This document shows, in pieces, positions 5,484 through 6,976 of a stretch of 6,976 nt of DNA. The notes under the pieces were generated by a model that saw only the letters and a list, made by a program, of their open reading frames with translations, was not told where the DNA came from and did not search any database. The position numbers and the translations under genes were made by a program. The stretch is taken from positions 1 to 6,976 of the forward strand of contig CALFDL010000037.1 in assembly GCA_937950415.1 (NCBI GenBank), written 5' to 3'. How positions within the stretch are numbered: position 1 is the stretch's first letter; the number at the start of each line of letters is the position of its first letter. The DNA is from an uncultured Collinsella sp. (GTDB taxonomy: Bacteria; Actinomycetota; Coriobacteriia; Coriobacteriales; Coriobacteriaceae).

Positions 5484-6038
5484 ATAGCTAAGTCTGATGA
5501 CACTCGCATCAACGACGAGATCACTGCATCGTCGTGCCGTTTGATTGGCGTCGATGGCTCTCAGCTCGGCCTGTTCGCCATTCGCGATGCCCAGCGCGTC
5601 GCCGACGATCAGGGTCTCGACCTGGTCGAGATCGCTCCCAACGCGGAGCCGCCGGTCTGCAAGGTCATGGACTACGGTAAGTTCAAGTACCAGCAGGCCA
5701 TGAAGGCCAAGGCTGCTCGTAAGAACCAGTCCAAGGTCGAGGTCAAGGAAATGAAGTTCCGACCCAAGATCGACGTTGGCGACTACGAGACCAAGAAGGG
5801 CCACGTTCTGCGTTTCCTCAAGAAGGGCGCACGCGTTAAGATCACCATCATGTTCCGCGGCCGTGAGATGGCTCACCCGGAGCAGGGCCTTAACGTTCTC
5901 GAGCGTCTCGCCGAGGATCTCAAGCCTTACGCTACGGTCGAGTCCAAGCCTAAGATGGAAGGCCGTAACATGCTTATGCTGCTCGCCCCGATTAAGGGCG
6001 CCTTCGATGAGGATAAAGCGGCAAGCGATACTAAGTAA
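5484..6038 (+). CDS. infC: translation initiation factor IF-3, probable AUA start
   Basis: IF-3 binds the 30S subunit, prevents early 50S joining and checks the start codon-initiator tRNA pairing. From the ATA at 5484 the protein has 184 residues, the usual length. The N-domain opens with AKSDDTRINDEI and includes the IF-3 signature KVMDYGKFKYQ (from residue 60). A lysine-rich linker (near 74-84) follows, then the C-domain starting at VEVKEMKFRPKID and containing the MFRGREM motif. The start is chosen from spacing: GGAGGT (5471-5476) lies 7 bases before ATA. The in-frame ATG at 5469 overlaps that ribosome-binding site and has only the terminator U-tract upstream. Non-AUG starts on infC (AUU in E. 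coli) are known to let IF-3 repress its own synthesis. First gene of the infC-rpmI-rplT operon, 32 bases before rpmI. The alternative is a 189-residue product from 5469. Confidence 0.93.
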   Translation: MAKSDDTRINDEITASSCRLIGVDGSQLGLFAIRDAQRVADDQGLDLVEIAPNAEPPVCKVMDYGKFKYQQAMKAKAARKNQSKVEVKEMKFRPKIDVGDYETKKGHVLRFLKKGARVKITIMFRGREMAHPEQGLNVLERLAEDLKPYATVESKPKMEGRNMLMLLAPIKGAFDEDKAASDTK

Positions 6039-6070
6039 CTAGTGTTCTGTAACCGATTAAGGAGTATTTC

Positions 6071-6262
6071 ATGCCTAAGATGAAGTCCCACAGCGGCACC
6101 AAGAAGCGTTTCCGCAAGACTGGTACCGGCAAGCTTATGCGCGCCAAGGCTTTCAAGAGCCACATCCTGAGCAAGAAGTCCACCAAGCGTAAGCGTGGCT
6201 TCCGTCAGGAGACCGAGATCGCCGCTGCCGACCGCAAGGTCATCAAGTCGCGTCTCGCCTAA
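6071..6262 (+). CDS. rpmI: 50S ribosomal protein L35 (bL35)
   Basis: A 63-residue basic protein of the large ribosomal subunit, of normal family length. The N-terminus MPKMKSHSGTKKRFRKTGTGK is the conserved L35 start, followed by AKAFKSHILSKKSTKRKR and a short C-terminal helix. The ATG at 6071 follows AAGGAG (6059-6064) by 6 bases. Middle gene of the classical infC-rpmI-rplT set, 46 bases before rplT. No separate promoter is evident. Confidence 0.97.
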   Translation: MPKMKSHSGTKKRFRKTGTGKLMRAKAFKSHILSKKSTKRKRGFRQETEIAAADRKVIKSRLA

Positions 6263-6308
6263 GTTCGCGTTCCCGTTTTTCGTTTTACCGTCTAGGAGTT
6301 GATAGAAC

Positions 6309-6668
6309 ATGGCACGTATTAAGCGCGCTGTTGCCGCCAAGAAGAAGCGCCGTACCGTTATGCACCGTGCGAAGGGTTACTACGGTGCCGCTTCGCGTAC
6401 TTACAAGCATGCTAAAGAGCAGGTCCAGCACTCCCTGCAGTATCAGTATCGTGATCGCCGCAACAAGAAGCGCGAGATCCGTTCTCTTTGGATCACTCGT
6501 ATCAACGCTGCTGCTCGCCTGAACGACATCTCTTACTCTCAGTTCATGCACGGCCTGAAGGTTGCCGGCATCGAGCTCGACCGCAAGGTCCTGGCTCAGA
6601 TGGCTTACGAGGACATCGAGTCCTTCAACGAGCTGGCTACCATCGCCAAGAAGGCTCTCGAGGCCTAA
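6309..6668 (+). CDS. rplT: 50S ribosomal protein L20 (bL20)
   Basis: A 119-residue 23S rRNA-binding protein needed early in 50S assembly, complete and of standard length. The long basic N-terminal extension (MARIKRAVAAKKKRRTVMH, then RAKGYYG) is followed by the globular domain with LWITRINAAAR and the C-terminal AQMAYEDIESFNELATIAKKALEA. In other bacteria L20 is also the repressor of this operon, acting on leader or intercistronic RNA. The leader at 5308-5465 is its likely target here. The ATG at 6309 follows AGGAG (6294-6298) by 10 bases, slightly long. Last gene of the operon, followed by a strong terminator. Confidence 0.97.
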   Translation: MARIKRAVAAKKKRRTVMHRAKGYYGAASRTYKHAKEQVQHSLQYQYRDRRNKKREIRSLWITRINAAARLNDISYSQFMHGLKVAGIELDRKVLAQMAYEDIESFNELATIAKKALEA

Positions 6669-6689
6669 TAGATTCTCTTGAATCGCTAG

Positions 6690-6726
6690 GGGAGTGTCGC
6701 GTTGTGCGCGGCGCTCCCTCTTTTTA
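6690..6726 (+). terminator. intrinsic terminator of the infC-rpmI-rplT operon
   Basis: A 12-bp stem (6690-6701 with 6707-6718, two G-U pairs) around TTGTG is followed by TCTTTTTAT. It sits 21 bases after the rplT stop. It may also act on transcripts arriving from the minus strand, but the A-run on its left side is poor, so bidirectionality is uncertain. Confidence 0.85.
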
Positions 6727-6771
6727 TCTGAAGCGCGGTTTACATTGCTAAAAGCGCGGGTAGATAAACAC

Positions 6772-6976
6772 TTACAGGTGACCGATCTCTATATATTCCT
6801 GAACCAAAGGGTCATCATCTGATACGTGCGGAAGATCCGCACCAGTCTTTCTATTACCTATAGAAAGCAATATGTTGTGTAGGACTTGTGAAGAGCGGAA
6901 TTGACGTCCCACAGAGCTTCGCGGTCTGGCAATATATCTCCTTGCCGCGCGGCCCGGTCGGACCGGATCAGCCGCC
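6772..6976 (-). CDS. possible C-terminus of an unrecognised protein, runs off the window
   Basis: On the minus strand a frame with no stop enters from the window edge (first full codon at 6975) and ends at TAA 6774-6772, about 67 residues. The last part, from SSQVLHNILLSIGNRK through DDDPLVQEYIEIGHL, looks protein-like (amphipathic, acidic end), but I recognise no family. The first half, rich in Arg and Pro, is less convincing; another minus frame there (…LIRSDRAARQGDIL…) looks equally coding, so a frameshifted pseudogene is possible. Codons such as ATA, AGA and CTA and the AT-richer base content differ from the other genes here. If real, it converges on rplT. Chance cannot be excluded for an open frame this short. 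Confidence 0.35.
   Translation of the reverse strand, partial: AADPVRPGRAARRYIARPRSSVGRQFRSSQVLHNILLSIGNRKTGADLPHVSDDDPLVQEYIEIGHL

Noticed and set aside
5465..5491. Eight-codon upstream frame (ATG at 5465) overlapping the infC start
   Set aside because: It has only the terminator U-tract upstream and no ribosome-binding site; probably chance, although it overlaps the AUA start.
6888..6976. Plus-strand open frame starting at GTG 6888
   Set aside because: It has only a poor ribosome-binding sequence, about 30 codons are visible with no recognisable domain, and the minus-strand frame is a better candidate.

Overview
The window reads as chromosomal core sequence from a moderately GC-rich, high-G+C Gram-positive-type bacterium. 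The protein flavour (a long RSH enzyme followed by a YcbL-like metallo-hydrolase, a class II aldolase of the Lactobacillales-like branch, IF3/L35/L20) and the interspersed GC-rich palindromes fit the class Coriobacteriia, probably Collinsella or a close relative. That placement is inference from protein resemblance; no marker gene in the window proves it.

Layout. (1) Bases 1-1295 hold the 3' part of a RelA/SpoT-type (p)ppGpp synthetase/hydrolase: the end of the synthetase domain, then TGS, zinc-finger/conserved-cysteine and ACT domains. An 84-base gap with a perfect 12-bp hairpin leads to (2) a glyoxalase II-like metallo-beta-lactamase-fold hydrolase, 1380-2063. (3) A class II fructose-1,6-bisphosphate aldolase, 2258-3124, has its own promoter, a strong Shine-Dalgarno sequence and highly biased codons. 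(4) Bases 3125-3476 are a gene-free block with a large nested palindrome and a degenerate second copy of its right half. (5) A cytoplasmic transglutaminase-like protein lies at 3477-4910. (6) A tRNA-Leu(CAA) gene with encoded CCA is at 4950-5036, followed by a terminator. The last 23 bases of the tRNA plus the terminator are repeated 184 bases downstream, with a palindrome-packed spacer between the copies. (7) The translation operon infC-rpmI-rplT, 5484-6668, follows a structured leader of about 175 bases that ends in an intrinsic terminator directly before infC. This is the arrangement expected of an L20-type attenuator. A bidirectional-looking terminator closes the operon. (8) The last 200 bases are more AT-rich and carry an open frame on the minus strand that runs off the window edge.

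How the parts relate: stringent response, glycolysis and translation initiation/ribosome assembly are housekeeping functions, each with its own visible transcription signals rather than one shared operon. The most notable observations are an apparent AUA start codon for infC, the attenuator leader with a candidate antiterminator pairing, the duplicated tRNA-Leu 3' end (an attachment-site-like scar or a local duplication), and the palindromic repeat block downstream of the aldolase gene. No CRISPR array, insertion sequence with a transposase, or obviously novel multi-gene system is visible.
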